This document shows positions 9,138 to 17,590 of a stretch of DNA of 64,000 bases, piece by piece (the first letter of the stretch is position 1; each line of letters opens with the position of its first letter). The notes beneath the pieces are model-generated. The model saw only the letters and a list, made by a program, of their open reading frames with translations, searched no databases and was not told where the DNA came from. Origin of the DNA: an uncultured Bacteroidales bacterium (lineage in GTDB: Bacteria; Bacteroidota; Bacteroidia; Bacteroidales; UBA932); the NCBI GenBank assembly GCA_947179325.1, contig CAMXAU010000004.1, positions 62,001 to 126,000 of the forward strand, written 5' to 3'. Both the position numbers and the translations under genes were made by a program.

Positions 9138-9184
9138 TCTATACAGATACGGCTTCGGTTTCCCCGAAGCCGTATCTGTATAGA
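9138..9184. terminator. Bidirectional terminator hairpin, 21-bp stem
   Basis: A perfect inverted repeat with arms 9138-9158 and 9164-9184 and a 5-base loop separates the convergent GT4 and Stealth genes. There is no T-run on the + strand, so it may act as an RNA-stabilising or bidirectional barrier hairpin rather than a classical terminator. Confidence 0.7.
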
Positions 9185-9194
9185 GGCACCGCAT

Positions 9195-10073
9195 CTACAG
9201 TTCAAATCTGGATTTTTCCGGGAATCTCCTCTCAAATGCATCGAGGACTGCCGCCCTCAGCTTCTCATACCTCTTCTGCCCGACATGCACATCATTTATG
9301 CAGACAAGGTTCCTTGATGGATTCACGATAAACCGGACAAGACTTCCCGCTGAAGCGGTAAAGACAGAGAAATGCTTGTTGGATAATTTCTCTGAAATCG
9401 CCTTTCCCGAATAATAGAGATAATCAAGGAAAAGATACTGTGTACAGTTGTCCTCTGTCCTGATACGCGTAGATGAACGTCCTATCCACTCGCCGGCCTT
9501 ACTGTACACCTTTTCCGATTCACTCTTCTGCATCGGCGAGCATATATGCTGCGGACGCACGAACCAGCATTTTTCAGGCATCCCGAGGATCTTCCGCGCA
9601 AGGCGGTCCGAATTGCGGCAGATCTTCTTGTACATGCCGGATGCGAGATAATGCCTTGAAAAATAGATTACAGACTTGCCGTCACGGAAAAAGTCCGTCT
9701 CGCGGCAAGGAGCAACCGGGAACATGTCGTCATTGAAATAGAGGAACTCCTCATCCAGCCCCGGAATCCGGTGCAGGTGCATCTCGATTGCATTGCTGTT
9801 GAACGTAGGAAGATACTCCTGAGGGATGAAGTCACTGTGGAGCACAACCCGGAGGTTCTCCATGTCCACCCACTCCGGCACCTGGCTCCTGTGCGACACG
9901 ACAAGGTACACATTGCGGATAAACGGCATATTGGTCTCTATGCCACGCAGGAGGTATTTCAGCGTCGCCCAGTCCCGGAACCTCTTTGTCAGGATAGAAT
10001 CACCGACATATTTCAGATAATCCTGTCTCCATACCGGATCATTCCCGTCAACATAAGTTATAACAGCATCCAT
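9195..10073 (-). CDS. Second Stealth-family sugar-1-phosphate transferase
   Basis: A 292-residue protein starting MDAVITYVDGNDPVW, the Stealth region 1. Region 2 follows (FIRNVYLVVSHRSQVPEW, LRVVLHSDFIPQEYLPTFNSNAIEMHLHRIPGL, EEFLYFNDDMFPVAPC). The C-terminal half has QYLFLDYLYYSGKAISEK and ends in basic residues. It is shorter than, and clearly divergent from, the 7077 protein, so it is a different enzyme rather than a fresh duplicate. The shared motifs imply transfer of a sugar phosphate onto a hydroxyl of another sugar. It is on the strand opposite to the first Stealth/GT4 pair and has its own start region, where no good TAnnTTTG element was found. Confidence 0.83.
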   Translation of the reverse strand: MDAVITYVDGNDPVWRQDYLKYVGDSILTKRFRDWATLKYLLRGIETNMPFIRNVYLVVSHRSQVPEWVDMENLRVVLHSDFIPQEYLPTFNSNAIEMHLHRIPGLDEEFLYFNDDMFPVAPCRETDFFRDGKSVIYFSRHYLASGMYKKICRNSDRLARKILGMPEKCWFVRPQHICSPMQKSESEKVYSKAGEWIGRSSTRIRTEDNCTQYLFLDYLYYSGKAISEKLSNKHFSVFTASAGSLVRFIVNPSRNLVCINDVHVGQKRYEKLRAAVLDAFERRFPEKSRFEL

Positions 10074-10184
10074 ATCTGTTCCATATTAAGTTTATATCTG
10101 TACGGCCTGCATGCAGGCTGCATCTTTGCGAAGATATGATTTTTTTTCTTCATTGCAAAATGTGGTATTATGGACATATTTGCC

Positions 10185-10192
10185 TACCTTTG
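10185..10192 (+). promoter_or_regulatory. -7 element for PAP2 gene
   Basis: TACCTTTG fits TAnnTTTG, 33 bases before the chosen start at 10226. The -33 position holds only TGTG at 20 bases. Confidence 0.45.
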
Positions 10193-10225
10193 GACAAAAT
10201 TCATTTTACACAGAGACATTACGCC

Positions 10226-10831
10226 ATGCATTTAGACAGACTTATCGGACTTGACCAGCAGATTACGCTTGCAATCAACTCTATGCACTCCCCCTTCACT
10301 GATGCCATATGGAAATTCTTCTCCAGCATCCCTGTATGGATACCTATGTATGCAATAGTGGCAGCATGCCTTTTCTGGAGGCTCGGCTGGAAACGCGGCC
10401 TCCTCTTCACCATAGTCCTCGGGCTTATGGTCCTATTCTGCGACCAGTTTGCAAACCTCATAAAGAATTCGGTGCAGAGGCTGAGGCCATGCCGAGATGC
10501 AGCAATGATGGCAGCAGGCCTGCATGCGCCGCGTATCGGAAGCGCATTCGGGTTCTTCTCCGGCCATGCGGCCAACACATTCGGCTTTGCAGCGGCATCC
10601 ACAGTGGCACTGCGCACAGACAGGAGGCTCAGGTACAGAGGATATATAGCATGGATATATATATGGTGCACACTTGTAAGCCTCAGCCGAGTTTTCCTCG
10701 GAATGCACTATTTCGGTGACATCACAGTCGGAGCCATAGCAGGGACAGCGATAGGGCTTGCCCTTGCCTACCTCGGCAGATATGCAGCCGGACGATTAGC
10801 CTGCGGTCCACAGGCATCACCGCAGCAGTAG
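10226..10831 (+). CDS. PAP2-superfamily membrane phosphatase
   Basis: A protein of about 201 residues with several membrane segments and the three-part PAP2 signature: K-x6-RP (KNSVQRLRP), a second motif read as FFSGHAANT (usually PSGH), and SR-x5-H-x3-D (SRVFLGMHYFGD). Such enzymes remove phosphate from lipids at the outer face of the inner membrane. Likely substrates are undecaprenyl pyrophosphate, phosphatidylglycerol phosphate or lipid A phosphate groups. A glycan/lipid A neighbourhood favours lipid A or the lipid carrier, but this is inference. The frame is open from 10136, but MHLDRLIGLDQQ at 10226 lies just after the -7 element and is the natural start. Confidence 0.85.
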   Translation: MHLDRLIGLDQQITLAINSMHSPFTDAIWKFFSSIPVWIPMYAIVAACLFWRLGWKRGLLFTIVLGLMVLFCDQFANLIKNSVQRLRPCRDAAMMAAGLHAPRIGSAFGFFSGHAANTFGFAAASTVALRTDRRLRYRGYIAWIYIWCTLVSLSRVFLGMHYFGDITVGAIAGTAIGLALAYLGRYAAGRLACGPQASPQQ

Positions 10832-10841
10832 AGCGGCAGAG

Positions 10842-12053
10842 CTATACAAACAGCAGTACAGCAAACACATACAGGAGAAACGCCTGGAACATCATCTGAC
10901 GCCGTGAGGAGAAGTCAGCCGACAATTCAGCAGCCTCAGCTGAGGAGATGTCTGAATAATCATCCAGGACAGGATAATTGCGCCATGACCATTTACGGAC
11001 AAGATATCCGTCATGGAAATATACAGCACCGCCATTAGAGCGGTTCATTGTCACCAGCGTCTTGTAGTCTGCAAAATACATCGCACCGGAGAGGACAGCG
11101 GCATCTGCGTATTCCAGATTATCCATCAGCCAGGCATCCATACGTTCAAGGTCTTCAGGGACAAGGACAACCGGGGTAAACCCGGCATCATATGCCTCAG
11201 TGACAAGCTTAGCCGCAGCCTGCCATCTCCGGGCTGTCATTCCATATGGCCTGTACGCGGAAATAACCAATGCCTTTCCGTATGCAGCCAGCCCGTCATG
11301 GTGCACACCCTGAGCATCTGATACCGGAAGCTGCACAACAACTTCATCTGACCCGCCGACACGCTCCGTCTCAGTGCTGACATATGTCCATGTGGAATCC
11401 GGCAGGTTCTCAAGGCTGAAACGCCTCTGCTTCCCGTCCTTTTCATAGATGAATGCAGCATCATATACATCCGAGGCATCATCTATGGATGACTCAAGAC
11501 GGGCACCAGCCCTGAAGGCAGTGAAATCCACAAGCGGCACATATAATATATGGTATATGCTGAAGGCAATTATTGCCGTCCCGACAATCCCGAAAGTCAC
11601 ATATTTGCGTTTCTTCGGACGTCCCAGCCTGCCGAAAGGGAAAAACGCCACGGCACACAGCGCGCACAGCACAAGGTTCTTGATGAACGTCTGCCAATGG
11701 CTGAGATGCACAGCCTCTCCAAAACACCCGCAGTCCATCACAGGATTGAATATGACAAGCGCAAGCGTAAGCAATGTAAAGAATGCCATGAAAGCCATTG
11801 CTGCAGCTGCGGCCGCACGTCTCCAGACCCCGGTCATGAGTGCAAGCCCGGTAAAGGCCTCCATCAATGCGAGGAAAATCCCGGCAGGCTCCGAGGAGAA
11901 CGACATGAAGCCGATTCCCAGGAACTTATAATATTCATCAATTACCAGCCCGGCCCCTACCGGGTCAAGGAGCTTAAGCAGCCCGGAAACAAGAAAGACC
12001 GCACCGGTCAGAAAGGCGCAGAATCTGCGGAAAACATTGTAGAAATGCCCCAT
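10842..12053 (-). CDS. DoxX-like membrane protein of the BT_3928 type
   Basis: A 403-residue inner-membrane protein. Residues ~8-150 form a four-helix DoxX/MauE-like bundle (FLTGAVFLVSGLLKLLDPVG, ALMEAFTGLALMTG) with a CGCFG motif that resembles redox-active MauE relatives. A further helix at ~150-172 precedes a soluble domain (residues ~180-380, thioredoxin-like in its pattern of strands), and a final hydrophobic tail (AFLLYVFAVLLFV) ends the protein. Bacteroidota genomes carry this architecture under the name BT_3928 family. A thiol or electron-transfer role is plausible but unproven. The start lies 37 bases after the stop of tmk, suggesting cotranscription. Confidence 0.7.
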   Translation of the reverse strand: MGHFYNVFRRFCAFLTGAVFLVSGLLKLLDPVGAGLVIDEYYKFLGIGFMSFSSEPAGIFLALMEAFTGLALMTGVWRRAAAAAAMAFMAFFTLLTLALVIFNPVMDCGCFGEAVHLSHWQTFIKNLVLCALCAVAFFPFGRLGRPKKRKYVTFGIVGTAIIAFSIYHILYVPLVDFTAFRAGARLESSIDDASDVYDAAFIYEKDGKQRRFSLENLPDSTWTYVSTETERVGGSDEVVVQLPVSDAQGVHHDGLAAYGKALVISAYRPYGMTARRWQAAAKLVTEAYDAGFTPVVLVPEDLERMDAWLMDNLEYADAAVLSGAMYFADYKTLVTMNRSNGGAVYFHDGYLVRKWSWRNYPVLDDYSDISSAEAAELSADFSSRRQMMFQAFLLYVFAVLLFV

Positions 12054-12090
12054 TGCAATATAGAAGCGTTAAATTATACCTGACTTGCCG

Positions 12091-12771
12091 CTATGGCATA
12101 ACGGCATCTACTGTCTCCTTGACCTTGGCAAAGATAGCATCCGGCGGAAGCATCTCCCCGTCCGGTCCAGAGCAGTCTATCCTGATGAATCTCGGATCCA
12201 GTTCGCATTGACGCCTGTACATATCGCGCACCTTTACCTGGAAAGCGATACTGGCCTCATGTATGTCCTGTGCCCCGTCAAGATAATCACGGTCAGCACC
12301 TTTCCTTGCCGCATTGAGCTTTTTCTCAACGAAGCCTATCGGGACATCCAGAAAGATGTTCAGGTCAGGCACAGGAAGGGCGAAATCACCATATTCGGTA
12401 TTGAATATCCATTCCCTGAGCTGTTCTTTTTCTGTCTCGTCATCAAGTTTTGAGCACTGGTACGCTATATTCGAATAGACATAGCGGTCAAGGAGCACCG
12501 TCCCTCCATCTGCCAGGATATTCTTCATTCCCGGCGCCGCGCCATGCCTGTCCTCCGCGAAAAGCAGCGCGACAAGCTGAGGATGCACAGATTCGTTGCT
12601 GCCGAAGTCCCCTCTCAGGAAACGGCTTATGAGACCTCCATATACAGGAGCATCATATTGCGGGAAATGTATATATTCCAATTTGCTGCACCTGGATTCA
12701 AGATATCTGCGCAGCCTTTTGACCTGGGTTGACTTGCCAGCCCCGTCAAGACCTTCCAATACTACAAGCAT
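12091..12771 (-). CDS. tmk: Thymidylate kinase
   Basis: A 226-residue P-loop kinase that phosphorylates dTMP to dTDP in dTTP synthesis. Walker A is LEGLDGAGKST (residues 5-15), followed by the conserved FPQYDAPVYGGLI substrate loop, the DRY motif in LLDRYVYSNIAYQ, and a lid segment around KKLNAARKGADRDYLDG. Its length is slightly above the ~205-215 typical of the family. The gene leads a leftward pair with the BT_3928-type gene. A minus-strand -7 element at 12799-12806 lies about 30 bases upstream. Confidence 0.93.
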   Translation of the reverse strand: MLVVLEGLDGAGKSTQVKRLRRYLESRCSKLEYIHFPQYDAPVYGGLISRFLRGDFGSNESVHPQLVALLFAEDRHGAAPGMKNILADGGTVLLDRYVYSNIAYQCSKLDDETEKEQLREWIFNTEYGDFALPVPDLNIFLDVPIGFVEKKLNAARKGADRDYLDGAQDIHEASIAFQVKVRDMYRRQCELDPRFIRIDCSGPDGEMLPPDAIFAKVKETVDAVMP

Positions 12772-12798
12772 ATTCTATAAGCGATAAACCAATCCCGG

Positions 12799-12806
12799 CA
12801 AAGATA
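12799..12806 (-). promoter_or_regulatory. -7 element for tmk
   Basis: Minus-strand TATCTTTG matches TAnnTTTG, 28 bases before the tmk start. It is back to back with the folP element at 12831. Confidence 0.55.
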
Positions 12807-12830
12807 CGATTTTAATTCGGAAGCATTTTA

Positions 12831-12838
12831 TATATTTG
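12831..12838 (+). promoter_or_regulatory. -7 element for folP
   Basis: TATATTTG matches TAnnTTTG and ends 20 bases before the folP start codon. Confidence 0.55.
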
Positions 12839-12858
12839 CACCGATTTGGACAGAATAA

Positions 12859-13698
12859 ATGGACAGCATGAAAGAAAAGGGCAGGCATATCGACATAATG
12901 GGGATAGTCAATGTCACCGGGGACTCCTATTTCCCATCAAGCAGATGCCTTTCTGGGAAAGGCGATGCAGACATAGAGAAAATAATCGAAAGGACAGGGC
13001 AGATGATTGACGAGGGGGCGACAATAATAGACATCGGAGCATGCTCAACGAGGCCAGGATCAGACCCGGTCGGGGAGGAAGAGGAATGGAGGAGGCTGTC
13101 ACCGGCGCTTGATGCCATCCGCAGCGCATTCCCTGATGCGGCCATATCCATAGACACATATTGGGCAAGCGTGGTGGAGAGGGCATGGGACAGGATCGGG
13201 GAGTTCATTGTCAATGACATATCCTCTGGAGAGGATGACCCTGGAATGCTGGATACAGCAGGACGGCTCGGACTGAGATATATCGCGATGCACAAGCGAG
13301 GGACACCGAAGACAATGCAGAGCCTGTGCGGATATGACGATGTCACTGAGGATGTCCTCAGGTATTTCAATGAATTTGCAGGAAAGGCAGAAAAGGCAGG
13401 GATCAGGGACTGGATAATAGACCCTGGATTCGGCTTCGCAAAGACAATAGAACAGAACTACCAGATGCTCAGGGAACTGGAGAAATTCTCCGGACCGGTC
13501 GGAGGTGCAAGGCACAAAGTCCTTGTTGGGGTGTCACGTAAAAGCATGGTCTTCCGCCTGTTCGGCATAACCCCGGAAGAATCGCTCCCGCAGACACAGG
13601 TCCTGCACCTTGCTGCCCTGCAGAATGGTGCGGACATCCTCCGCGTGCACGACGTTGCAGAAGCGGCACGGACGGTAGAGCTGTACCGCAGGCTATAG
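12859..13698 (+). CDS. folP: Dihydropteroate synthase
   Basis: A 279-residue TIM-barrel enzyme of folate synthesis that joins p-aminobenzoate to the pterin pyrophosphate. Visible landmarks are IMGIVNVTGDSY near residue 14 (usually NVTPDSF), IDIGACSTRPGS with the conserved STRPG loop, SIDTY, ISSGEDD, the WIIDPGFGFAKT pterin-binding segment, and VGVSRKSM near the end. Length is normal. It stands alone in its direction between the divergent tmk and the downstream purB, which has its own promoter. Confidence 0.93.
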   Translation: MDSMKEKGRHIDIMGIVNVTGDSYFPSSRCLSGKGDADIEKIIERTGQMIDEGATIIDIGACSTRPGSDPVGEEEEWRRLSPALDAIRSAFPDAAISIDTYWASVVERAWDRIGEFIVNDISSGEDDPGMLDTAGRLGLRYIAMHKRGTPKTMQSLCGYDDVTEDVLRYFNEFAGKAEKAGIRDWIIDPGFGFAKTIEQNYQMLRELEKFSGPVGGARHKVLVGVSRKSMVFRLFGITPEESLPQTQVLHLAALQNGADILRVHDVAEAARTVELYRRL

Positions 13699-13707
13699 AA
13701 AGAAGAC

Positions 13708-13738
13708 TTGACAGATAAGGCGGCATTTCATATCTTTG
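13708..13738 (+). promoter_or_regulatory. Promoter for purB
   Basis: TTG (13708-13710), a 20-base gap, then TATCTTTG (13731-13738): a full Bacteroidota pattern, 84 bases before the purB start. Confidence 0.68.
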
Positions 13739-13822
13739 CCCACGATTTTGGGCCAGGACCTGATCGCCTGCACGCAAGACAGGCTCAGCAGATAAATTAA
13801 AACAGCTTCTAAAACTACAGAC

Positions 13823-15163
13823 ATGGACAATCATTCACTTTTGGCAGTTTCCCCGGCAGATGGAAGGTATGCACGCCAGACCGGACCTTTAAGAGAGTAT
13901 TTCAGCGAATACGCGCTCATCCGCTACAGGGTGAGGGTCGAGATTGAATATTTCATCGCGCTATGCAATATCCCTCTCCCGCAGCTGGACGGCTTTGACC
14001 TTTCCCGCACAGAGGAGCTGAGGGACATCTACCGCAACATGACCCCTGAGGATGCCGCCAAGGTGAAAGAGATCGAGAAAGTCACAAACCACGACGTGAA
14101 GGCGGTGGAATATTATATAAAGGACAGGTTCAAGGAGCTTGGCATAATCAGATGGGGCGAATTCGTGCATTTCGGACTGACATCCCAGGACATCAACAAC
14201 ACCTCAGTACCGCTTTCCATCAAGGAGGCGATGGAGCAGGTCTACAGTCCGCTCATGAACGATGTACTTGGAATCATAAGCGAATATGCCGAGCAGTGGA
14301 AAGACATACCTATGCTTGCCAAGACACATGGCCAGCCGGCCTCCCCTACACGCGTCGGAAAGGAGTTCAAGGTATTCCAGGTACGCATTGAGGAGCAGCT
14401 CCGCCAGCTGTCCCTGCTCACTTATCCAGCGAAATTCGGAGGAGCGACCGGAAACATGAATGCGCACAAGGTAGCATACCCGGGAATAGACTGGATATCA
14501 TTCGGAAACGACTTTGTTGGTTCACTCGGGCTGCAGAGGTCCTTCCCTACAACACAGATAGAGCATTATGACAACCTCGCGGCACTCTTTGACAACATAC
14601 GCAGGATAAACACGATACTTATCGACCTGTCCCGCGACATATGGACATATATCTCAATGGAATATTTCCGCCAGAAGGTCAATAAGAACGAGGTCGGCTC
14701 ATCCGCAATGCCGCACAAGGTCAACCCTATAGACTTCGAGAATGCTGAAGGCAACCTCGGCATAGCAAATGCGCTGCTCACCCACCTGTCCATGAAGCTT
14801 CCCATATCAAGGCTCCAGAGGGACCTCACGGACTCTACTGTGCTGAGGAATGTGGGAATGCCGCTGGCGCATGGAGTGATAGCCCTCAATTCGCTCAAAA
14901 AAGGACTGGGCAAACTTATACTCAACGAAGAGGCCATACATGAGGACCTTGAAAGGAACTGGGCCGTTGTCGCAGAGGCGATACAGACCATACTCCGCAG
15001 GGAGAGCTACCCGAACCCATACGAGACCCTCAAGGCATTGACCCGTACAGGTAAAGGGATTAACCACGAGACAATCTCCGAGTTCATTGAGGGGCTGGAG
15101 GTAAGTGAAGAGGTGAAAGAGGAACTGCGCCAGGTCACCCCGATGACATACACCGGCTTCTAG
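13823..15163 (+). CDS. purB: Adenylosuccinate lyase
   Basis: A 446-residue enzyme of the fumarase/aspartase superfamily. It removes fumarate from SAICAR and from adenylosuccinate in purine synthesis. Supporting motifs are HFGLTSQDINNT (general acid/base region), KTHGQPASPTRVGKE, and the flexible catalytic signature GSSAMPHKVNP (residue ~292). The C-terminus AIQTILRRESYPNPYETLKALTRTG fits the longer, Escherichia-type PurB. It has its own promoter and a strong terminator, so it is probably a single-gene unit. Confidence 0.95.
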   Translation: MDNHSLLAVSPADGRYARQTGPLREYFSEYALIRYRVRVEIEYFIALCNIPLPQLDGFDLSRTEELRDIYRNMTPEDAAKVKEIEKVTNHDVKAVEYYIKDRFKELGIIRWGEFVHFGLTSQDINNTSVPLSIKEAMEQVYSPLMNDVLGIISEYAEQWKDIPMLAKTHGQPASPTRVGKEFKVFQVRIEEQLRQLSLLTYPAKFGGATGNMNAHKVAYPGIDWISFGNDFVGSLGLQRSFPTTQIEHYDNLAALFDNIRRINTILIDLSRDIWTYISMEYFRQKVNKNEVGSSAMPHKVNPIDFENAEGNLGIANALLTHLSMKLPISRLQRDLTDSTVLRNVGMPLAHGVIALNSLKKGLGKLILNEEAIHEDLERNWAVVAEAIQTILRRESYPNPYETLKALTRTGKGINHETISEFIEGLEVSEEVKEELRQVTPMTYTGF

Positions 15164-15188
15164 ACAACCGGCAAGACATATAATCAGG

Positions 15189-15247
15189 CCGGCTCCCGCC
15201 TATGCCGACTGCACAAGTCAATGGCAAGGCGGGAGCCGGTCTTTTTT
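15189..15247 (+). terminator. Terminator after purB with nested hairpin
   Basis: A 13-bp GC-rich stem (15189-15201 with 15227-15239) is followed by six Ts. The 25-base loop itself folds (GACT...AGTC flanked by TGCC...GGCA). It lies between convergent purB and divIC and may serve both directions. Confidence 0.85.
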
Positions 15248-15554
15248 AACGTTCATCTACAAGGAACACATCATCGCCAGGCTCGGCAAACAGGAACCGC
15301 TCCCTTGCGAATCTCTCAAGTGTATCACGGTCTGAGGTAAGCATCCTGATACGCCTTTCCATCCTTTCTATATCCTCCTGGTATTCCCTTATCTGCCTCT
15401 CCTGGCCAGCGATATCGATTTTCGCCTTGGCCCAGCGTATAAGATTATTCCCAGGTCCGATGGCAAGATATACAAAGGTGAAGGCAGTCACGCCTGCCGC
15501 AAAGATAAAGAAGCCGCGATGTTCACCGGTAAATAAGTCTCTGATTTTTCCCAA
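15246..15554 (-). CDS. Septum formation initiator, DivIC/FtsB family
   Basis: A 102-residue bitopic membrane protein: a short cytoplasmic basic start, one membrane helix (residues ~15-33, FFIFAAGVTAFTFVYLAIG), then a coiled coil (IDIAGQERQIREYQEDIERMERRIRML) and a short C-terminal segment with FARERFLFAEPGDDVFLV, the usual FtsB/DivIC ending. It is expected to bridge early and late divisome proteins with FtsL/FtsQ. A minus-strand -7 element at 15582-15589 lies just upstream. Confidence 0.85.
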   Translation of the reverse strand: MGKIRDLFTGEHRGFFIFAAGVTAFTFVYLAIGPGNNLIRWAKAKIDIAGQERQIREYQEDIERMERRIRMLTSDRDTLERFARERFLFAEPGDDVFLVDER

Positions 15555-15581
15555 TTTGCAATTATTTTATGAAGTTCTCTG

Positions 15582-15589
15582 CAAAAATA
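15582..15589 (-). promoter_or_regulatory. -7 element for divIC/ftsB gene
   Basis: Minus-strand TATTTTTG matches TAnnTTTG, 28 bases before the start codon and only 2 bases from the opposite-facing element at 15592. Confidence 0.55.
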
Positions 15590-15591
15590 GT

Positions 15592-15599
15592 TATTTTTG
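15592..15599 (+). promoter_or_regulatory. -7 element for nucleotidyltransferase gene
   Basis: TATTTTTG matches TAnnTTTG. Its last three bases are the TTG at which the longest reading frame opens, which argues that translation really begins at the ATG at 15639. Confidence 0.55.
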
Positions 15600-15638
15600 G
15601 AAGATTTTTGGAAATTTAACATTAAACCATATATAAAC

Positions 15639-16571
15639 ATGAAACCAACATTACTTGTCCTTGCTGCCGGAATGGGCAGCCGCTATGGCGGACTTAAACA
15701 GATGGACGGACTAGGTCCAAACGGAGAGACAATCATTGACTACTCTATCTACGATGCCGTGCAGGCAGGATTCGGGAAAGTAGTCTACATCGTCAGGGAA
15801 TATTTCAGGGAAGAGTTCGAGAAAGTCGTAAAGGAGAAATACAGCGGAGTCAAATGCACTGACGGACAGCCGCTCGAGTTCCAGTTCGTCACACAGGAGC
15901 TTGACAAGATCCCAGCAAAATACACCTTGAATCCTGAAAGGCAGAAACCTTGGGGGACAGCACATGCAGTCCTTATGGCAAAGGATGTAATCAACGAGCC
16001 TTTCGCAGTGATAAACGGGGATGACTACTATGGCAAAGACTCATTCAAGATCATCGCCGACTGGCTCAGGGCGCACGAGAACACGACAGGAGAATATGCA
16101 ATCGTTGGATTCGAGCTTGAGAACACGCTCTCCGAGTCCGGCGGAGTGTCACGCGGAATCTGCACAGCAGACGGCAGCGGCAAGCTGACACATGTCGAGG
16201 AGCACCACAACATCGCCAAGGCCGATGACGGCAAAGTATATGGAGACAACAGCAAAGGCGAGAAAGTGACGCTTGACGGAAAGGCACTGTGCTCAATGAA
16301 CATGTGGGGATTCACACCAGACTATTTCGGGAAGAGCGAGGCTATATTCAGCGATTTCCTTGAGAAGAACGCCAATGAGCTTAAATCTGAATTCTACATT
16401 CCTTTTGCAATCGACTGCATGATCAAGGACAACAGCGCACAGACAGAGCTTCTCTCTACAACTTCACGCTGGTTCGGTGTGACATTCAAGGAGGACCGTC
16501 CGGGCGTTGTTGCGAAATTCCAGGAATTTGCAGACAACGGCATATACCCGTCTCCTCTTTACAGCAAATAG
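15639..16571 (+). CDS. Sugar-phosphate nucleotidyltransferase
   Basis: A protein of about 310 residues of the NTP-transferase fold. It opens MKPTLLVLAAGMGSRYGGLKQ, the nucleotide-binding loop, followed by the metal/substrate motif AVINGDDYYG (~residue 125) and the central SGGVSRGIC and CSMNMWGFTPDYF segments. It would charge a sugar or polyol 1-phosphate with a nucleotide; the substrate is not evident. The start was moved from the upstream TTG at 15597, which lies inside the -7 element, to the ATG directly before the conserved motif. A CPBP protease gene follows after 11 bases on the same strand. Confidence 0.82.
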   Translation: MKPTLLVLAAGMGSRYGGLKQMDGLGPNGETIIDYSIYDAVQAGFGKVVYIVREYFREEFEKVVKEKYSGVKCTDGQPLEFQFVTQELDKIPAKYTLNPERQKPWGTAHAVLMAKDVINEPFAVINGDDYYGKDSFKIIADWLRAHENTTGEYAIVGFELENTLSESGGVSRGICTADGSGKLTHVEEHHNIAKADDGKVYGDNSKGEKVTLDGKALCSMNMWGFTPDYFGKSEAIFSDFLEKNANELKSEFYIPFAIDCMIKDNSAQTELLSTTSRWFGVTFKEDRPGVVAKFQEFADNGIYPSPLYSK

Positions 16572-16582
16572 CATCAGCAGAA

Positions 16583-17494
16583 ATGGCTAAACGAAAAATC
16601 AGATCATTCGACCTGTACTCGGGATACAGCTGGTATGCCCCAGGGATAAGCGGAATGTTTGCCCTGCTCGGGATGTTCCTCATCGGTGCAATACTCGGGA
16701 ATATCGCAGTCCTGGCTATGTCGCTGATTTCATCTGAGCTGTCAGACACATATGGCATGCTCATCTCATATCCGGTAATGTTCATCCCCCCTATGCTGTA
16801 CGCATCTGTACAGAGCAGGAAAAATGAATTGTTCGAGACCGGATATGCACTTGACAGCAGAAACTTCGGAAGGTTCAGCGGAGTCTCGCTTGCACTGGCA
16901 GTCTCAATCGCCACGCTCGCGCTCGCTTTCATCATGGACGGTTTCTCGGTCCTCATGCCTCCTATGCCAGAACTTCTGAAAGCCATGATGGAGAAAATGA
17001 TGACCGGTCCGGTATGGATGGCATTCCTGCTGGTATCTGTCTTCGCCCCATTCTTTGAGGAATGGCTCTGCAGGGGAATGATACTGCGCGGGCTGCTGCA
17101 GAAGATAAGCCCGGTATGGGCAATTGTCATCTCATCGGCCTTCTTTGCTGTAATCCACATGAACCCATGGCAGGCTATACCGGCATTTGCCCTCGGAATG
17201 CTTTTCGGGTACGTCTATTACAGAACCGGCTCACTGAAGCTGACAATGCTGATGCATTGCGTCAACAATACATTCTGCCTTGTCATCGGCCATGTCGACC
17301 AGTTCAAGGATGCGGAATCATTCCTCGATGTCATGTCACCTGTAAAATACTGGCTCATATTTGCCTTGTGCGCAATTATGATCATATATTTCATATACAG
17401 GATGCAGACCATGGTCAGCCTTCCGTTCGGCCAGAGAAACGCATGCGAGGTACTGCGGAACGATGATTTCACTGATGACACCATGAACAGATAG
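16583..17494 (+). CDS. CPBP-family intramembrane glutamic endopeptidase
   Basis: A 303-residue polytopic membrane protein with about seven hydrophobic segments. The Abi/CPBP signature is complete: EEWLCRG (EE-x3-R), FFAVIHMNPWQAIPAF (F-x3-H) and HCVNNTF (H-x3-N). Members include Rce1-type prenyl proteases and bacteriocin self-immunity proteins. In Bacteroidota most have no assigned substrate, and nothing nearby (no small peptide gene) suggests bacteriocin immunity. It lies 11 bases after the nucleotidyltransferase gene and is followed by a clear terminator. Confidence 0.85.
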   Translation: MAKRKIRSFDLYSGYSWYAPGISGMFALLGMFLIGAILGNIAVLAMSLISSELSDTYGMLISYPVMFIPPMLYASVQSRKNELFETGYALDSRNFGRFSGVSLALAVSIATLALAFIMDGFSVLMPPMPELLKAMMEKMMTGPVWMAFLLVSVFAPFFEEWLCRGMILRGLLQKISPVWAIVISSAFFAVIHMNPWQAIPAFALGMLFGYVYYRTGSLKLTMLMHCVNNTFCLVIGHVDQFKDAESFLDVMSPVKYWLIFALCAIMIIYFIYRMQTMVSLPFGQRNACEVLRNDDFTDDTMNR

Positions 17495-17534
17495 CAGAAC
17501 GCCTGAGTTTTGCGCAACATGCTGACAAAGATTC

Positions 17535-17568
17535 CCGCCGGACAATTTTACGTCTGGCGGTTTTTTTT
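17535..17568 (+). terminator. Rho-independent terminator after CPBP gene
   Basis: Stem CCGCCGGAC (17535-17543) with GTCTGGCGG (17552-17560), an 8-base loop and eight Ts. Confidence 0.85.
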
Positions 17569-17590
17569 GTCGTTTCAAACCAGGCGGCCG

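Noticed and set aside
16486..17160. 224-codon minus-strand frame within the CPBP gene
   Set aside because: Antisense to a gene with the full CPBP motif set; judged a shadow frame.
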